Assembly: GCA_942492375.1 (NCBI GenBank)
Contig: CALOEL010000010.1
Location: 62,001-126,000 of the forward strand
Direction: 5' to 3'
Source of the DNA: JAHEAO01 sp942492375
GTDB taxonomy: Bacteria; Pseudomonadota; Alphaproteobacteria; Rhodobacterales; Rhodobacteraceae
DNA: 64,000 bases
Below, piece by piece: positions 26,569 through 36,026 of the stretch (positions within the stretch are counted from its first letter, which is position 1; each line of letters begins with the position of its first letter). The notes beneath the pieces were generated by a model. The model worked only from the letters and a program-made list of their open reading frames with translations. It did not search any database and was not told the DNA's origin. Both the position numbers and the translations under genes were made by a program.

Positions 26569-27828
26569 ATGCAGGACGAACCCTTGACCCTCAAACGAAC
26601 CAGATTTCTCGTCGCCCCGCTGCTCAGCTTCTTGATCGGCCTGCTTGTTCTGGCCGGTGCAGCCGGACCCGCAGCCGCCCAAGGACTTTTCCAGCCGGTC
26701 GCGCTGGTCAACGACAAGGGCGTCACGCGCTTCGAAGTGGAACAGAGGATGCGTCTTCTCCAAGTGCTCGGAACCGCCGGCGACCTGGAGCAACAGGCCC
26801 TCGACGGTCTGATCAACGAGAGGCTTCAACTCGATTCGGCAGAAAACTTCGGCATCGAGATCACCGATGAGGATGTCGCTACCGGCGTCGAGGAATTCGG
26901 CGCCCGCACGAACCTGACAGGCCAGCAGCTTCTGGACAACCTTGCCGGTGCTGGCGTCGACCCGCAGAGCTTCCGCGACTTCGTGCGCGCCAGCCTGGCG
27001 TGGCGGCAGGTCGTTCAGGGCCTGTTCCGCGGCAAGGCGAACATCACGCAGACCGATATCGACCGCGCGAAAAGCCAGATTGATCCCGCGCAGAACGCTC
27101 AGGTCCTGATTTCAGAAATATTCCTGCCCGCAAATACCCCCGAAAACGCCGCCAGGGCCGAGCAGCTTGCCCCGCAGATCCAGCAGATCACCAGTTTCGA
27201 GGAATTTGCCGAAGCCGCCCGCGCCGTTTCCGCCGCCCAAAGCCGCGAGGTCGGCGGAAGGGTGTCGAACTGGGTGCCGCTGCGCAACCTGCCGCCGGCC
27301 ATCGCGACAAGCTTTCTGACGATGACGCCCGGTGAGGTCACAGCTCCGCTGAAAATTCCCAATGCCATCGCATTGTTCCAGCTGCGTGCGCTGCGCGAGG
27401 GCAGCACCGACCCCGGAAATGCGGTGTTGGATTATGCCGCCTATTACATTGCCGGGGGCCGTAGTTCGGAAGCCCTGCAGCGTGCCGCGAATATCCGCGC
27501 GCGCGTCGACCGCTGCGATGATCTTTACGGCATCGCCAAAGGTCAGCCGGAGTCGGTGCTGGAGCGCGTGAGCCTGCCGCAATCGCAAGTGCCGCAGGAC
27601 GTCGCGATCGAACTGGCCAAGCTGGACGCGAACGAGGTTTCCCTGAACCTGACCCGCGCGAACGGCCAGACGCTGGTCTTCCTCATGCTCTGTTCCCGGA
27701 CCCCCGAAGCCAATGCCGAGCTGGAGGACGACGTTGTACGGCAGACCCTGCTCAACAGGCGACTGGCCTCTTATGCGGACAATTACCTCGCCCAGCTGCG
27801 CGCCAACGCGATCATCCGCTATCCATGA
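26569..27828 (+). CDS. surA: SurA-like periplasmic chaperone/peptidyl-prolyl isomerase
   Basis: The 419-residue protein has an N-terminal signal sequence (to about residue 38, '...GAAGPAAAQ') and a SurA_N-type helical chaperone domain ('ALVNDKGVTRFEVEQRMRLL...ALDGLINERLQLDSAENFGIEITDEDV'). One parvulin domain follows ('QVLISEIFLPANTPENAARAEQLAPQI...VGGRVSNWVPLRNLPPAI...MTPGEVTAPLKIPNAIALFQL'). It escorts outer-membrane proteins such as LptD, its upstream neighbour. The start lies 3 bp after the lptD stop and its end overlaps pdxA by 4 bp. Confidence 0.9.
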   Translation: MQDEPLTLKRTRFLVAPLLSFLIGLLVLAGAAGPAAAQGLFQPVALVNDKGVTRFEVEQRMRLLQVLGTAGDLEQQALDGLINERLQLDSAENFGIEITDEDVATGVEEFGARTNLTGQQLLDNLAGAGVDPQSFRDFVRASLAWRQVVQGLFRGKANITQTDIDRAKSQIDPAQNAQVLISEIFLPANTPENAARAEQLAPQIQQITSFEEFAEAARAVSAAQSREVGGRVSNWVPLRNLPPAIATSFLTMTPGEVTAPLKIPNAIALFQLRALREGSTDPGNAVLDYAAYYIAGGRSSEALQRAANIRARVDRCDDLYGIAKGQPESVLERVSLPQSQVPQDVAIELAKLDANEVSLNLTRANGQTLVFLMLCSRTPEANAELEDDVVRQTLLNRRLASYADNYLAQLRANAIIRYP

Positions 27829-28796
27829 GCCGCGCGCCGGTCGCCCTGACCTGCGGTGAACCTGCGGGTATCGGGCCCGAGCTGTCGGTCAGGGCATGGG
27901 AGGTGCTTGGCAGCGATCTGCCCTTCTTCTGGATCGGTGATCCACGGCATCTGCCTGACGGCACGCCGGTCGCGGCGATTTCGGAGCCTTCGGAAACGGC
28001 GGGCGCCGCGGGTCGGGGTCTGCCGGTCCTGGCACATTCGTTTGCCGCGGCCTGCACGCCCGGAAAACCCGAACCCGGGAACGCAAGGGCCGTGGTCGAG
28101 GTGATCGAACGGGCGGTGGACCTCGCCCGCGGCGGTGCGGCTTCGGCAGTCTGCACCAATCCGATCCACAAGAAAGCACTGCAGGACGGCGCGGGCTTCG
28201 CCTATCCCGGCCATACTGAGTTCCTGGCCGCCCTGGCGGGCGTGGAGCGGGTCGTGATGATGCTGGCCTCGGACCAGCTGCGGGTCGTTCCGGCGACCAT
28301 CCATATTCCGCTGTCACGAGTGCCCGAGGCGCTGACCGCCGCGGCGCTAGAGCAAACGATCCGCATCACTCAGGTCGGGCTGCAACGCGATTTCGGCATC
28401 AGCCGCCCAAGGCTGGCGGTGGCCGGGCTGAACCCGCATGCCGGCGAAGGCGGCGCGATGGGTCGGGAAGAGATCGAGCTGATCGGCCCGGTTCTGGACC
28501 GGCTGCGCGGCGAGGGATACCAGATCACCGGGCCGCTGTCGGCCGACACGATGTTTCATGCTGCGGCCCGGACAGGGTATGATGCGGCGATCTGCATGTA
28601 TCACGACCAGGCGCTGATCCCGATCAAGACGCTGGCCTTCGACGAAGGGGTGAATGTGACGCTGGGGCTGCCTTTCATCCGCACGTCGCCCGATCACGGC
28701 ACCGCCTTCGACATCGCGGGCACGGGGGTTGCCAATCCGTCCTCGCTGATCGCAGCATTGCGGATGGCGGCGCGGATGGCGGAGGCGCGCGGATGA
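27825..28796 (+). CDS. pdxA: 4-hydroxythreonine-4-phosphate dehydrogenase
   Basis: The 323-residue enzyme of pyridoxal-phosphate biosynthesis has 'ALTCGEPAGIGPEL' at the N-terminus. 'NPIHKKALQDGAGFAYPGHTEFLA', 'GLNPHAGEGGAMGREE' and 'CMYHDQALIPIKTLAFDEGVNVTLGLPFIRTSPDHGTAFDIAG' carry the metal-binding His residues. It oxidises 4-phosphohydroxy-threonine to the 3-amino-2-oxopropyl phosphate precursor. The position between surA and rsmA is the conserved proteobacterial arrangement. Confidence 0.96.
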   Translation: MSRAPVALTCGEPAGIGPELSVRAWEVLGSDLPFFWIGDPRHLPDGTPVAAISEPSETAGAAGRGLPVLAHSFAAACTPGKPEPGNARAVVEVIERAVDLARGGAASAVCTNPIHKKALQDGAGFAYPGHTEFLAALAGVERVVMMLASDQLRVVPATIHIPLSRVPEALTAAALEQTIRITQVGLQRDFGISRPRLAVAGLNPHAGEGGAMGREEIELIGPVLDRLRGEGYQITGPLSADTMFHAAARTGYDAAICMYHDQALIPIKTLAFDEGVNVTLGLPFIRTSPDHGTAFDIAGTGVANPSSLIAALRMAARMAEARG

Positions 28797-28825
28797 CGGA
28801 CGTTTTGCCGGTGGCGATGCCGGAT

Positions 28826-28845
28826 GCCTCCGGCGGGGATATTTT
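28826..28845 (+). repeat. Dispersed repeat copy (GCCTCCGGCGGGGATATTT core)
   Basis: An exact 19-bp core plus one T lies in the 67-bp gap between pdxA and rsmA. Identical cores occur at 52745, 56970 and 57020 in this window. Confidence 0.85.
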
Positions 28846-28863
28846 CATCAAGAAGAAGTCCGG

Positions 28864-29706
28864 ATGAGTGCGATCGACAACCTGCCGCCCCTGCGCCATG
28901 TGATCGAATTCCATGGCCTTTCGGCGAAGAAATCGATGGGGCAGAACTTCCTGCTCGATCTCAACCTGACAGCGAAGATCGCGCGGCAGGCGGGCGACCT
29001 CAAGGGGGTCGACGTGCTGGAGATCGGGCCGGGGCCCGGCGGGCTTACACGCGGGCTTCTGGCAGAGGGCGCGCGGCGGGTGTTGGCGGTCGAAAAGGAC
29101 AGCCGCTGCATGGCGGCGCTTGCCGAAATCGCCGCCGCCTATCCGGAGCGGCTGGAGGTAGTGAATGCCGATGCACTGGAACTCGACCCGCTGGCCCATC
29201 TGACGCCGCCGATCCGGGTCGTGGCCAACCTGCCCTACAATGTCGGAACCGAACTGCTGGTGCGCTGGCTGACCCCACCTGTCTGGCCGCCGTTCTGGCT
29301 GAGCCTTACGCTGATGTTTCAGAAGGAGGTTGCCGAGCGGATCGTCGCGAAGCCCGGCGGCAAGGCCTATGGGCGGCTGGCCGTACTGGCGCAATGGCGC
29401 TGCGAGGCCCGGATCGTGATGGAACTGCCGCCGGAGGCGTTCACCCCGCCGCCGAAGATCCGCTCGGCCGTCGTGCATCTGTCCGCCCTGCCCCAGCCGC
29501 GCTTCCCAGCCGATCCCGTGGTGCTGAGCCGCGTCGTCGCGGCCGCTTTCAACCAGCGCCGGAAGATGCTGCGCTCGGCGCTGAAGGGCCTGTCACCGGA
29601 CATCGAGGCACATCTGCTTGCCGCCGGGCTGAAGCCCACCGACCGGGCGGAACAGATTTCCGTCGAGGGGTTCTGCGCCCTGGCCCGCGAGTTGAAAGGC
29701 GCGTGA
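28864..29706 (+). CDS. rsmA: 16S rRNA dimethyladenosine transferase
   Basis: The 280-residue enzyme has the SAM-binding motif I 'VLEIGPGPGGLTRGLL', the preceding 'KKSMGQNFLLD' of KsgA/RsmA proteins and the catalytic 'NLPYN'. The C-terminal basic helical domain contains 'FNQRRKMLRSALKGL'. It dimethylates two adjacent adenines in helix 45 of 16S rRNA, a late ribosome-assembly step. It follows pdxA by 67 bp, the gap holding a dispersed repeat. Confidence 0.96.
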   Translation: MSAIDNLPPLRHVIEFHGLSAKKSMGQNFLLDLNLTAKIARQAGDLKGVDVLEIGPGPGGLTRGLLAEGARRVLAVEKDSRCMAALAEIAAAYPERLEVVNADALELDPLAHLTPPIRVVANLPYNVGTELLVRWLTPPVWPPFWLSLTLMFQKEVAERIVAKPGGKAYGRLAVLAQWRCEARIVMELPPEAFTPPPKIRSAVVHLSALPQPRFPADPVVLSRVVAAAFNQRRKMLRSALKGLSPDIEAHLLAAGLKPTDRAEQISVEGFCALARELKGA

Positions 29707-29707
29707 A

Positions 29708-30586
29708 ATGGACCATCGCGACGTCCTTTCGCGCCTCTCCCCCGACCGCAAGACCGCGCTGACGCTGCGCTCGAACCGCGCCGGGCTGCTCAATCTTGCA
29801 GGGCATTGGGGCGCGATCCTGCTGACCGGATCGCTGATCGCGGGCGGCGCGCCGTTCTGGCCGCTGCTGCTTCCCGTGCACGGGGTGCTACTGGTCTTCC
29901 TGTTCACCTTGCAGCACGAATGCACCCACAAGACGCCGTTCGCGACCGAAGCGATCAACGAATGGGTCGGCCGGGTCTGCGGGCTGGTATTGATCCAGCC
30001 CTTCGAATGGTTCCGCTACTTCCACCTGGCGCATCACCGCTGGACGAATATCGAGGGGCAAGACCCTGAACTCGCGTCGGAAAAGCCCGCCACACTGCGC
30101 GCCTGGCTGGTCCATGTCTCGGGCCTGCCGTTCTGGGTCGCGATGATCCGCATCACGCTGCGCCTGGCGCTTAGGCGCGAGCGGGCGTCCTACCTGCCCA
30201 CCGGCGCCCTGCCCCGGATGCAGCGCGAGGCGATCGTGATGCTTTGCCTTTACGCGCTGGGTCTTGCCTTTTTCGCGCCGCTGCTGTTCTGGGTCTGGAT
30301 CCTGCCCGCACTTTTGGGACAGCCGTTCCTGCGGCTCTACCTGCTGGCCGAGCATGGCGACTGTCCGCGCGTCGCGAACATGCTGGAGAACACCCGCACC
30401 ACCTTTACCACGGGGCTTGTGCGCTTTCTGGCGTGGAACATGCCCTACCATGCAGAACATCATGTCTATCCCTCGGTGCCGTTCCATCGCCTGCCAGAGT
30501 TCCACCGGGTGCTGCGCGACCATCTGAAGGTGACGTCGGACGGCTATGTCGGCTTCACCCGGACCTACCTGGCACGGCGGCGCTAG
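29708..30586 (+). CDS. Fatty acid desaturase family protein
   Basis: The 292-residue membrane protein has the three His boxes of the di-iron desaturase/hydroxylase superfamily: HECTH (residues 70-74), HLAHH (106-110) and HAEHH near residue 250. Hydrophobic helices flank them (about 28-66 and 178-205). It starts 1 bp after the rsmA stop. Substrate and regiochemistry cannot be read from sequence; membrane-lipid acyl chains are one possibility, carotenoid or aldehyde oxidation others. Confidence 0.85.
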   Translation: MDHRDVLSRLSPDRKTALTLRSNRAGLLNLAGHWGAILLTGSLIAGGAPFWPLLLPVHGVLLVFLFTLQHECTHKTPFATEAINEWVGRVCGLVLIQPFEWFRYFHLAHHRWTNIEGQDPELASEKPATLRAWLVHVSGLPFWVAMIRITLRLALRRERASYLPTGALPRMQREAIVMLCLYALGLAFFAPLLFWVWILPALLGQPFLRLYLLAEHGDCPRVANMLENTRTTFTTGLVRFLAWNMPYHAEHHVYPSVPFHRLPEFHRVLRDHLKVTSDGYVGFTRTYLARRR

Positions 30587-30659
30587 CGCGACGACCTCCG
30601 GGCCATGGTCCCTGCCCGACGCTTCTGCTACGGAACCCGGGCATCCATGGAGCGAGTCG

Positions 30660-31592
30660 ATGGCGACACCGGCACCCACCCTTCCCCGAAGCGAGGACAG
30701 CCTTCAGGGTTTCGGCTTTGCCTTGGGCGCCTATCTCCTTTGGGGCATCCTGCCGCTCTACATGAAGGCGCTGGCGCATATCTCGCCGGTCGAGGTCATT
30801 GCGCATCGCGCAATCTGGTCGGTGCCGATTGCCGGGGCACTGCTGATCGCGCTGGGGCGAACGGCCGACCTGCGGCAGGCGATCCGAACACCCGCGATGC
30901 TGGGCATGGCGGCGGTGACGGCGGCGCTGATCTCGGTCAACTGGGGCATCTATGTCTGGGCCATCGGTTCTGGCCACGCGCTGGATGCAGCGCTCGGTTA
31001 TTACATCAACCCGCTCTTCTCGATCTTCCTTGGCGCGGTGCTGCTGGGCGAACGGTTGAGTCCGGCGCAATGGCTGGCCATCGGGCTTGCGGCGCTGGCC
31101 GTGGCGGTCCTGACCTGGGATGCCGGCGGGCGTTTGCCGCTGGCCGCGATCGGGCTGACGGTCAGCTGGGGGGCCTATGCGTTCTGCAAGAAATCGCTGC
31201 CGATCGGACCCAACCAAGGCTTTCTGCTGGAGGTGCTGCTGCTGACGCCGGCAGCACTGGTCTATGTCACCTGGCTGGCGCTCAGCGGCGACGGCCATTT
31301 CCTGCAGACCACACCCTTCGATACGTGGATGCTGTTGGGTTGCGGCCTGGTCACCGCCGTGCCGCTGATCCTTTACGCCAATGGTGCGAAACGGCTGAAA
31401 CTCTCGACCATCGCGATCCTGCAATACATCACGCCAACGATGGTCTTTGTCGTCGCCGTGCTTGTCTTCGGCGAGGAATTCGGCACCGCGCGGATGATCG
31501 CCTTTCCGATGATCTGGGCCGCGCTGGTCATTTACACCTGGTCGATGATCAGGCAGGCGCGGAGAGTTTCTCGATACCACCCGGCCGGCTGA
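30660..31592 (+). CDS. rarD: RarD-type EamA-family transporter
   Basis: The 310-residue protein has about ten membrane helices in two EamA repeats. RarD-typical features are 'GAYLLWGILPLYMKALAHISPVEVIAHRAIWSVP', 'VNWGIYVWAIGSGHALDAALGYYINPLFSIFLG' and 'SWGAYAFCKKSLPIGPNQGFLLEVLLLTPAA'. The natural substrate is not established for the family. ATG 30660 is taken as start; the longer open frame upstream is not conserved. The 3' end overlaps the convergent anmK by 44 bp. Confidence 0.88.
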   Translation: MATPAPTLPRSEDSLQGFGFALGAYLLWGILPLYMKALAHISPVEVIAHRAIWSVPIAGALLIALGRTADLRQAIRTPAMLGMAAVTAALISVNWGIYVWAIGSGHALDAALGYYINPLFSIFLGAVLLGERLSPAQWLAIGLAALAVAVLTWDAGGRLPLAAIGLTVSWGAYAFCKKSLPIGPNQGFLLEVLLLTPAALVYVTWLALSGDGHFLQTTPFDTWMLLGCGLVTAVPLILYANGAKRLKLSTIAILQYITPTMVFVVAVLVFGEEFGTARMIAFPMIWAALVIYTWSMIRQARRVSRYHPAG

Positions 31593-32664
31593 TCCGGCCC
31601 CCGCCAATCGCAGCCGGGACCCCTGTCGTAGACGGGCAGGAGGTCGGCAAGCCGCGCAGCACCCGCACCGCGAGATAAGCGAAGGCCTGCGCCTCCAGCA
31701 TGTCGCCATCCAGATCGACATCCTCGACCGGCACGACGGGACAGGGCAACCGCTTGGCCAGCATACGCATCAACTCCGGGTTGTGGCGGCCGCCGCCAGT
31801 AACCAGAACGCGTTCCGGCAGGATCGGGCAGAACTGCATCCCCGCCTCGACCGAGGCCGCGGCGGCATCGGTCAGGGTCGCCGCGGCGTCAGCGTCCGAA
31901 AGGCCGGAAACGGCGTCGATCAGAACCGCAAAATCGTTCCGGTCCAGCGATTTCGGCGGAACCTTGTGGAAATAGGCAGAGCCGAGGAAGCGCTCGATGA
32001 TATCCTCATCGACGACGCCCTCTGCCGTCAGCGCCCCGTCTTCGTCCAGCGCAAGTCCACGGCGCGTCTGCATCAGGTCGTTGACCGGGGCATTGGCCGG
32101 CCCGGTATCGAAGGCCAGAAGCGCGCCCGGCTCTTCGGGTCGCGCCTTGCGCGGATCGATCCATGTCAGGTTGCCGACCCCGCCGAGGTTCAGAAAGGCC
32201 ATGGGGGCCGCGGCGCCCATCCACTTGGCGCAGGCGAAGTGGTAGAAAGGCGCCAACGGCGCGCCTTGTCCGCCCATTTCCACGTCACTACTGCGGAAGT
32301 CCCAGATCACCGGGCGATCCAGCACCTCGGCCAGCACAGCGCCGTCGCCGGCCTGATGCGTGCCGCGACCGCCGGGATCATGTGCCAGGGTCTGGCCGTG
32401 AAAGCCGATGATCTCGGCATGGGGATAGCGCGACAGCAACTCGGCATGGGCGGTCTCGACCACCTCGGCGGCTTCCTCGACGCCATCCCATTTGCCAAGC
32501 GCGGCGCGAAGGACTGCCCGCTCCTCCTGGTCATAGGGGCGATAGCCGCTTTCACCGAAGCCGTGGATCACCTCTCCATCGGTATAGAGAAGGGCCGCAT
32601 CGACCCCGTCGAGCGAGGTGCCCGACATCGCGCCCAAGGCCCAGACGGGTCCGGTTTTCTTCAT
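31549..32664 (-). CDS. anmK: Anhydro-N-acetylmuramic acid kinase
   Basis: The 371-residue sugar kinase has 'WALGAMSGTSLDGVDAALL' (phosphate-binding loop), 'GFHGQTLAHDPGG', 'NLGGVGNLTWID', 'AFDTGPANAPVNDLM' and 'VLVTGGGRHNPELM', all AnmK blocks. It phosphorylates and opens 1,6-anhydroMurNAc in cell-wall recycling. GGAGG lies before ATG 32664. It is divergent from tyrS and overlaps rarD tail-to-tail. Confidence 0.95.
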   Translation of the reverse strand: MKKTGPVWALGAMSGTSLDGVDAALLYTDGEVIHGFGESGYRPYDQEERAVLRAALGKWDGVEEAAEVVETAHAELLSRYPHAEIIGFHGQTLAHDPGGRGTHQAGDGAVLAEVLDRPVIWDFRSSDVEMGGQGAPLAPFYHFACAKWMGAAAPMAFLNLGGVGNLTWIDPRKARPEEPGALLAFDTGPANAPVNDLMQTRRGLALDEDGALTAEGVVDEDIIERFLGSAYFHKVPPKSLDRNDFAVLIDAVSGLSDADAAATLTDAAAASVEAGMQFCPILPERVLVTGGGRHNPELMRMLAKRLPCPVVPVEDVDLDGDMLEAQAFAYLAVRVLRGLPTSCPSTTGVPAAIGGGRISRPGGIEKLSAPA

Positions 32665-32729
32665 CGCTTCCCCTCCGCCGCCGTGCCTTATATAGAGGGC
32701 CGACACGCCCGAGAATGGACAGAAAAGCG

Positions 32730-33980
32730 ATGACCTACCACCCCAAATCCGACTTCCTGCGCGTGATGATCGAGCGTGGCTTCCTGGCCGACTGCACCGA
32801 TTATCAGGGGCTGGACGAAGCTTTGGCCAAGGGCGTGGTTCCGGGCTACATCGGCTTCGACGCGACCGCGAAGTCGCTGCATGTCGGCAGCCTGATCCAG
32901 ATCATGATGCTGCGCTGGCTGCAGAAGACCGGGCACAAGCCGATCGTGCTGATGGGCGGCGGAACGACCAAGGTCGGCGATCCCAGCTTCCGCTCCGAAG
33001 AGCGTCCGCTGATGACGCCGGACCAGATCGAGACGAATATCGCCGGGATCAAGGCGGTCTTCACCAATTACGTCAGCTTCGGCACGGCACCGGGTGACGC
33101 GATCATGGTCGATAACGATGAATGGCTGGCGGATCTGAACTACCTCGATTTCCTGCGCGATATCGGGCGGCATTTCTCGATCAACCGGATGCTGTCCTTC
33201 GAGTCGGTGAAATCGAGGCTGGACCGCGAACAATCGCTGTCGTTCCTCGAATTCAACTACATGATCCTGCAAGCCTATGATTTTCTTGAACTTAACCGCC
33301 GCTACGGTTGCCTGTTGCAGATGGGCGGTTCGGATCAATGGGGCAATATTGTCAACGGCATCGACCTGACCCGGCGGGTGCTGGACCACGAGATCTACGG
33401 GCTGACCTCGCCGCTGTTGACCACCAGCGACGGCAAGAAGATGGGCAAGTCGCTGTCGGGGGCTGTCTGGCTGAATGCCGACATGCTGAGCCCTTACGAG
33501 TTCTGGCAGTTCTGGCGCAACACGACGGATGCCGATACCGGCCGGTTCCTGAAGCTCTACACCGAGATGCCGGTCGAGGACTGCGAGCGCCTCGGCGCGC
33601 TGGAAGGCTCCGAGATCAACGAGGCGAAAATCCGGCTGGCGAACGAGGTCACGACGCTGCTGCACGGCGCCGAGGCCGCGAAAGCCGCCGAGGCGACAGC
33701 GCGCGAGGTTTTCGAGAAGGGCGGAGTGGGCGAGGACCTTCCGACGCTTGCGCTGACCGAGGCCGAGATCGGCGATGGAATCTCCGTCGTGCAACTGATC
33801 GTCCGGTCCGGACTTGCGGCCTCCGGCAAAGAGGCCAAGCGGCTGATCTCGGATAACGGCGCGCGGCTGAACGACGAGCCACTGACCGATGCGGGGCTGA
33901 TGGTCACCAGCGCACAGCTGGCACGACCCTTGAAACTGAGCGCCGGAAGGAAACGGCACGCCTTGGTGGTGATGGAATGA
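32730..33980 (+). CDS. tyrS: Tyrosyl-tRNA synthetase
   Basis: The 416-residue class I synthetase has the HIGH-equivalent 'AKSLHVGSLIQIMMLRW', tyrosine-pocket residues in 'YMILQAYDFLEL' and 'QMGGSDQWGNIVNGIDL', the KMSKS loop 'DGKKMGKSLSG' and a C-terminal S4-like RNA-binding domain ('LIVRSGLAASGKEAKRLISDNGARLNDEPL'). Start 32730 (MTYHPKSDFLR) matches homologues; an ATG five codons upstream at 32715 is the alternative. The end overlaps the next gene by 4 bp. Confidence 0.96.
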   Translation: MTYHPKSDFLRVMIERGFLADCTDYQGLDEALAKGVVPGYIGFDATAKSLHVGSLIQIMMLRWLQKTGHKPIVLMGGGTTKVGDPSFRSEERPLMTPDQIETNIAGIKAVFTNYVSFGTAPGDAIMVDNDEWLADLNYLDFLRDIGRHFSINRMLSFESVKSRLDREQSLSFLEFNYMILQAYDFLELNRRYGCLLQMGGSDQWGNIVNGIDLTRRVLDHEIYGLTSPLLTTSDGKKMGKSLSGAVWLNADMLSPYEFWQFWRNTTDADTGRFLKLYTEMPVEDCERLGALEGSEINEAKIRLANEVTTLLHGAEAAKAAEATAREVFEKGGVGEDLPTLALTEAEIGDGISVVQLIVRSGLAASGKEAKRLISDNGARLNDEPLTDAGLMVTSAQLARPLKLSAGRKRHALVVME

Positions 33981-34333
33981 GATTGGGTCGCATTGCCGCG
34001 CTTTGCGCCGCGATCGGCGCTGCCTGCCCCGCCCTGGGCCAGGACTTCGAACCCGACGCTATCGCCCGCATCAAGGCCGCCGCGCCTTTCGAGGTGGGAG
34101 AGAGATATTTCGGAGGCGACTTCGTCTTCCTTTTCGACAGGAAGGTTTCGTTCAAGGGCAGGACCAAACTGAAACGCGGAATAGCCTTGCTTAAGAACGG
34201 CTATGCCCCTGCGGATGCAACAACTGCGGGCGAGGCGCTGAGGAACATCACGAACCGCAGCGGCTGCACTCTCGACTCTCAGGAGTTCATGCCCGGCAAA
34301 TCGCTGGCCTTCTCGCTGCGTTGCGATCCCTGA
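33977..34333 (+). CDS. Small secreted hypothetical protein
   Basis: The 118-residue product carries a signal peptide ('RLGRIAALCAAIGAACPALGQ', cleavage near residue 22) and a compact domain 'PFEVGERYFGGDFVFLFDRKVSFKGRTKLKRGIALLKNGY...SGCTLDSQEFMPGKSLAFSLRC'. I do not recognise the family. The start overlaps the tyrS stop (ATGA), so it is translated from the same transcript. Periplasmic location is inferred. Confidence 0.7.
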   Translation: MRLGRIAALCAAIGAACPALGQDFEPDAIARIKAAAPFEVGERYFGGDFVFLFDRKVSFKGRTKLKRGIALLKNGYAPADATTAGEALRNITNRSGCTLDSQEFMPGKSLAFSLRCDP

Positions 34334-34355
34334 AGACCACCGCTGACGCCGGGCG

Positions 34356-35327
34356 CTATTCCAGCATCCACTTACCCTCGGGCCAGAACGCGTGGAAGGC
34401 GAAGGCGAACAGCACGTCATGCGGGACATCTCGGCCCTGGCCGTCGCGGACCCGCACCGTCCCGACCTCGCGCCCCGACCCGATCCGTGCGGTGTCCAGC
34501 GCCGAGGCCTGGCCCTCGGTCCATGAGATCACCACGCCGGCCTGCTCGATCCGCCCCTCCTCGCGGATCCGGTCGAAGGTCCAGGCGCGATCGCCAACCC
34601 GCACGACCCGCATCAGCGGCGCGATCCCGTGCGGCGGATCTTCCCCACTGTAAAGAAACGGCCGGGTGGAACTGTCGTAGCTGACATAGGGGTTTCGGCC
34701 ATAGCTGCGCGGCCAGTCGGGCTCGTCCATCACGAGACCCCCGGGATTTCGGGCGCGGAACTCGGCCCAGCTTTCCATCCAGGCCGGAAGCTGCGTGAGT
34801 TCCGTTCCGGTGTATGTGCCGACAATGCCGGTGCCGATGGCCTGCTGCCACCAGCTTTCGGTTTCGCGGTCATACATCACCATGTCCGAATTGCGCAGCT
34901 TGCCGGTGACGCCGAAGGTCAGGATCTTGCCCCCGACCCGGCGATCGAAGACCATTCCGGAATTGCAGAGCGGGCAGAAGGTCACGGCGACGGGGACGCC
35001 GCCCACCACATCATTGACGATCTCGTGCCAGGTCAGGTAGCGGATCGGATAGGCGCGCGGTTCCGACCCTTCGACTTCAAGCGTGATGACCGGCTCACGT
35101 TCGACGATGCGATCTTCGTCGGCTACCCGACGGAATTCTGGATCGGAAAGTGCTGGAATGCCGTCCTTGCCGGGCCCGCCCGAGATGACCTCAGCCCAGC
35201 TTTCCAAACTTGTGCGGTTGAAGTCGGTCTGCGGCCATTCGTTTTTCCAGAAGGACGGTTCCGCACCGGCCCCGCCCGCCGCGAGTGCAACTATCAAACA
35301 GCCGACCCAAAGCGAGATCCGTGACAT
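34356..35327 (-). CDS. DUF3179 domain secreted protein
   Basis: The 323-residue protein has a signal peptide (residues 1-22, 'AALAAGGAGA'-like end). A DUF3179 domain follows with the signature 'ITLEVEGSEPRAYPIRYLTWHEIVNDVVGGVPVAVTFCPLCNSGMVFDRR', including the paired Cys of 'FCPLC', and 'GVTGKLRNSDMVMYDRETESWWQQ'. The biochemical function of the family is unknown; the Cys pair suggests metal binding or redox chemistry. It is convergent with the small secreted gene, 22 bp away. Confidence 0.88.
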   Translation of the reverse strand: MSRISLWVGCLIVALAAGGAGAEPSFWKNEWPQTDFNRTSLESWAEVISGGPGKDGIPALSDPEFRRVADEDRIVEREPVITLEVEGSEPRAYPIRYLTWHEIVNDVVGGVPVAVTFCPLCNSGMVFDRRVGGKILTFGVTGKLRNSDMVMYDRETESWWQQAIGTGIVGTYTGTELTQLPAWMESWAEFRARNPGGLVMDEPDWPRSYGRNPYVSYDSSTRPFLYSGEDPPHGIAPLMRVVRVGDRAWTFDRIREEGRIEQAGVVISWTEGQASALDTARIGSGREVGTVRVRDGQGRDVPHDVLFAFAFHAFWPEGKWMLE

Positions 35328-35402
35328 TGCAACCCTCCGAAGACAAGCCTGCCACAGAGAGAGGCATCGCGAAAGGTGGCCTCACGCGGGAGTGACGACG
35401 CG

Positions 35403-36026
35403 CTACTCGACCAGACGGACGTCGGCCATCACATCCGGCTCGCCTGCAACCTCGCCGTTTGGTCCGGTGCCGCGCTTGATCGCGTCAAGCACGTCCAAAC
35501 CCTCAACCACCTGCCCCACCACGGTATATTGCCCGTCAAGATGCGGTGCCGGAGCGAGCATGATGAAGAACTGGCTGTTGCCGGAATTGGGGTCGTTGGA
35601 CCGCGCCATTCCGACGATCCCGTGCTGGAACGGGATATCCGAGAATTCGGCCGGCAGATCCGGCAGATCAGAGCTGCCCATTCCGGCACTGGACGCGTCG
35701 CCACCCGCCTTGCCGAACTCCACATCGCCGGTCTGCGCCATGAAGCCGTCGACGACGCGGTGGAATACGACGTTGTCATAGGCGCCGGACTCGACGAGCG
35801 CAGTGATGCGTTCGACATGGGCGGGGGCGACATCCTCGAACAGCTTGATACGGATCGTACCTTCGGCCTCGCCTGCCACGTCGATTTCGATCATCGGCCC
35901 CTCGTGATCCGCGGCCTGTGCGATGGCCGCGCCCGGGCCAGGCGCGGTCTGGGTCCAGTAGTAGGCCCCGAGCACTGCGAATCCGACGATCATCAGCGCC
36001 CCGAACAGGAAATTGCTGTTACGCAT
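35403..36026 (-). CDS. Membrane-anchored cyclophilin-type peptidyl-prolyl isomerase
   Basis: The 207-residue protein has an N-terminal membrane segment ('NSNFLFGALMIVGFAVLGAYYW', residues 3-24) and a cyclophilin domain ('IKLFEDVAPAHVERITALVESGAYDNVVFHRVVDGFMAQTGD' and 'GNSQFFIMLAPAPHLDGQYTVVGQVVEGLDVLDAI'). The catalytic Arg is the one in 'FHRV'. It probably folds proteins on the periplasmic side. Start ATG 36026 overlaps the end of the next cyclophilin gene by 8 bp, so the two form an operon of paralogues. Confidence 0.92.
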   Translation of the reverse strand: MRNSNFLFGALMIVGFAVLGAYYWTQTAPGPGAAIAQAADHEGPMIEIDVAGEAEGTIRIKLFEDVAPAHVERITALVESGAYDNVVFHRVVDGFMAQTGDVEFGKAGGDASSAGMGSSDLPDLPAEFSDIPFQHGIVGMARSNDPNSGNSQFFIMLAPAPHLDGQYTVVGQVVEGLDVLDAIKRGTGPNGEVAGEPDVMADVRLVE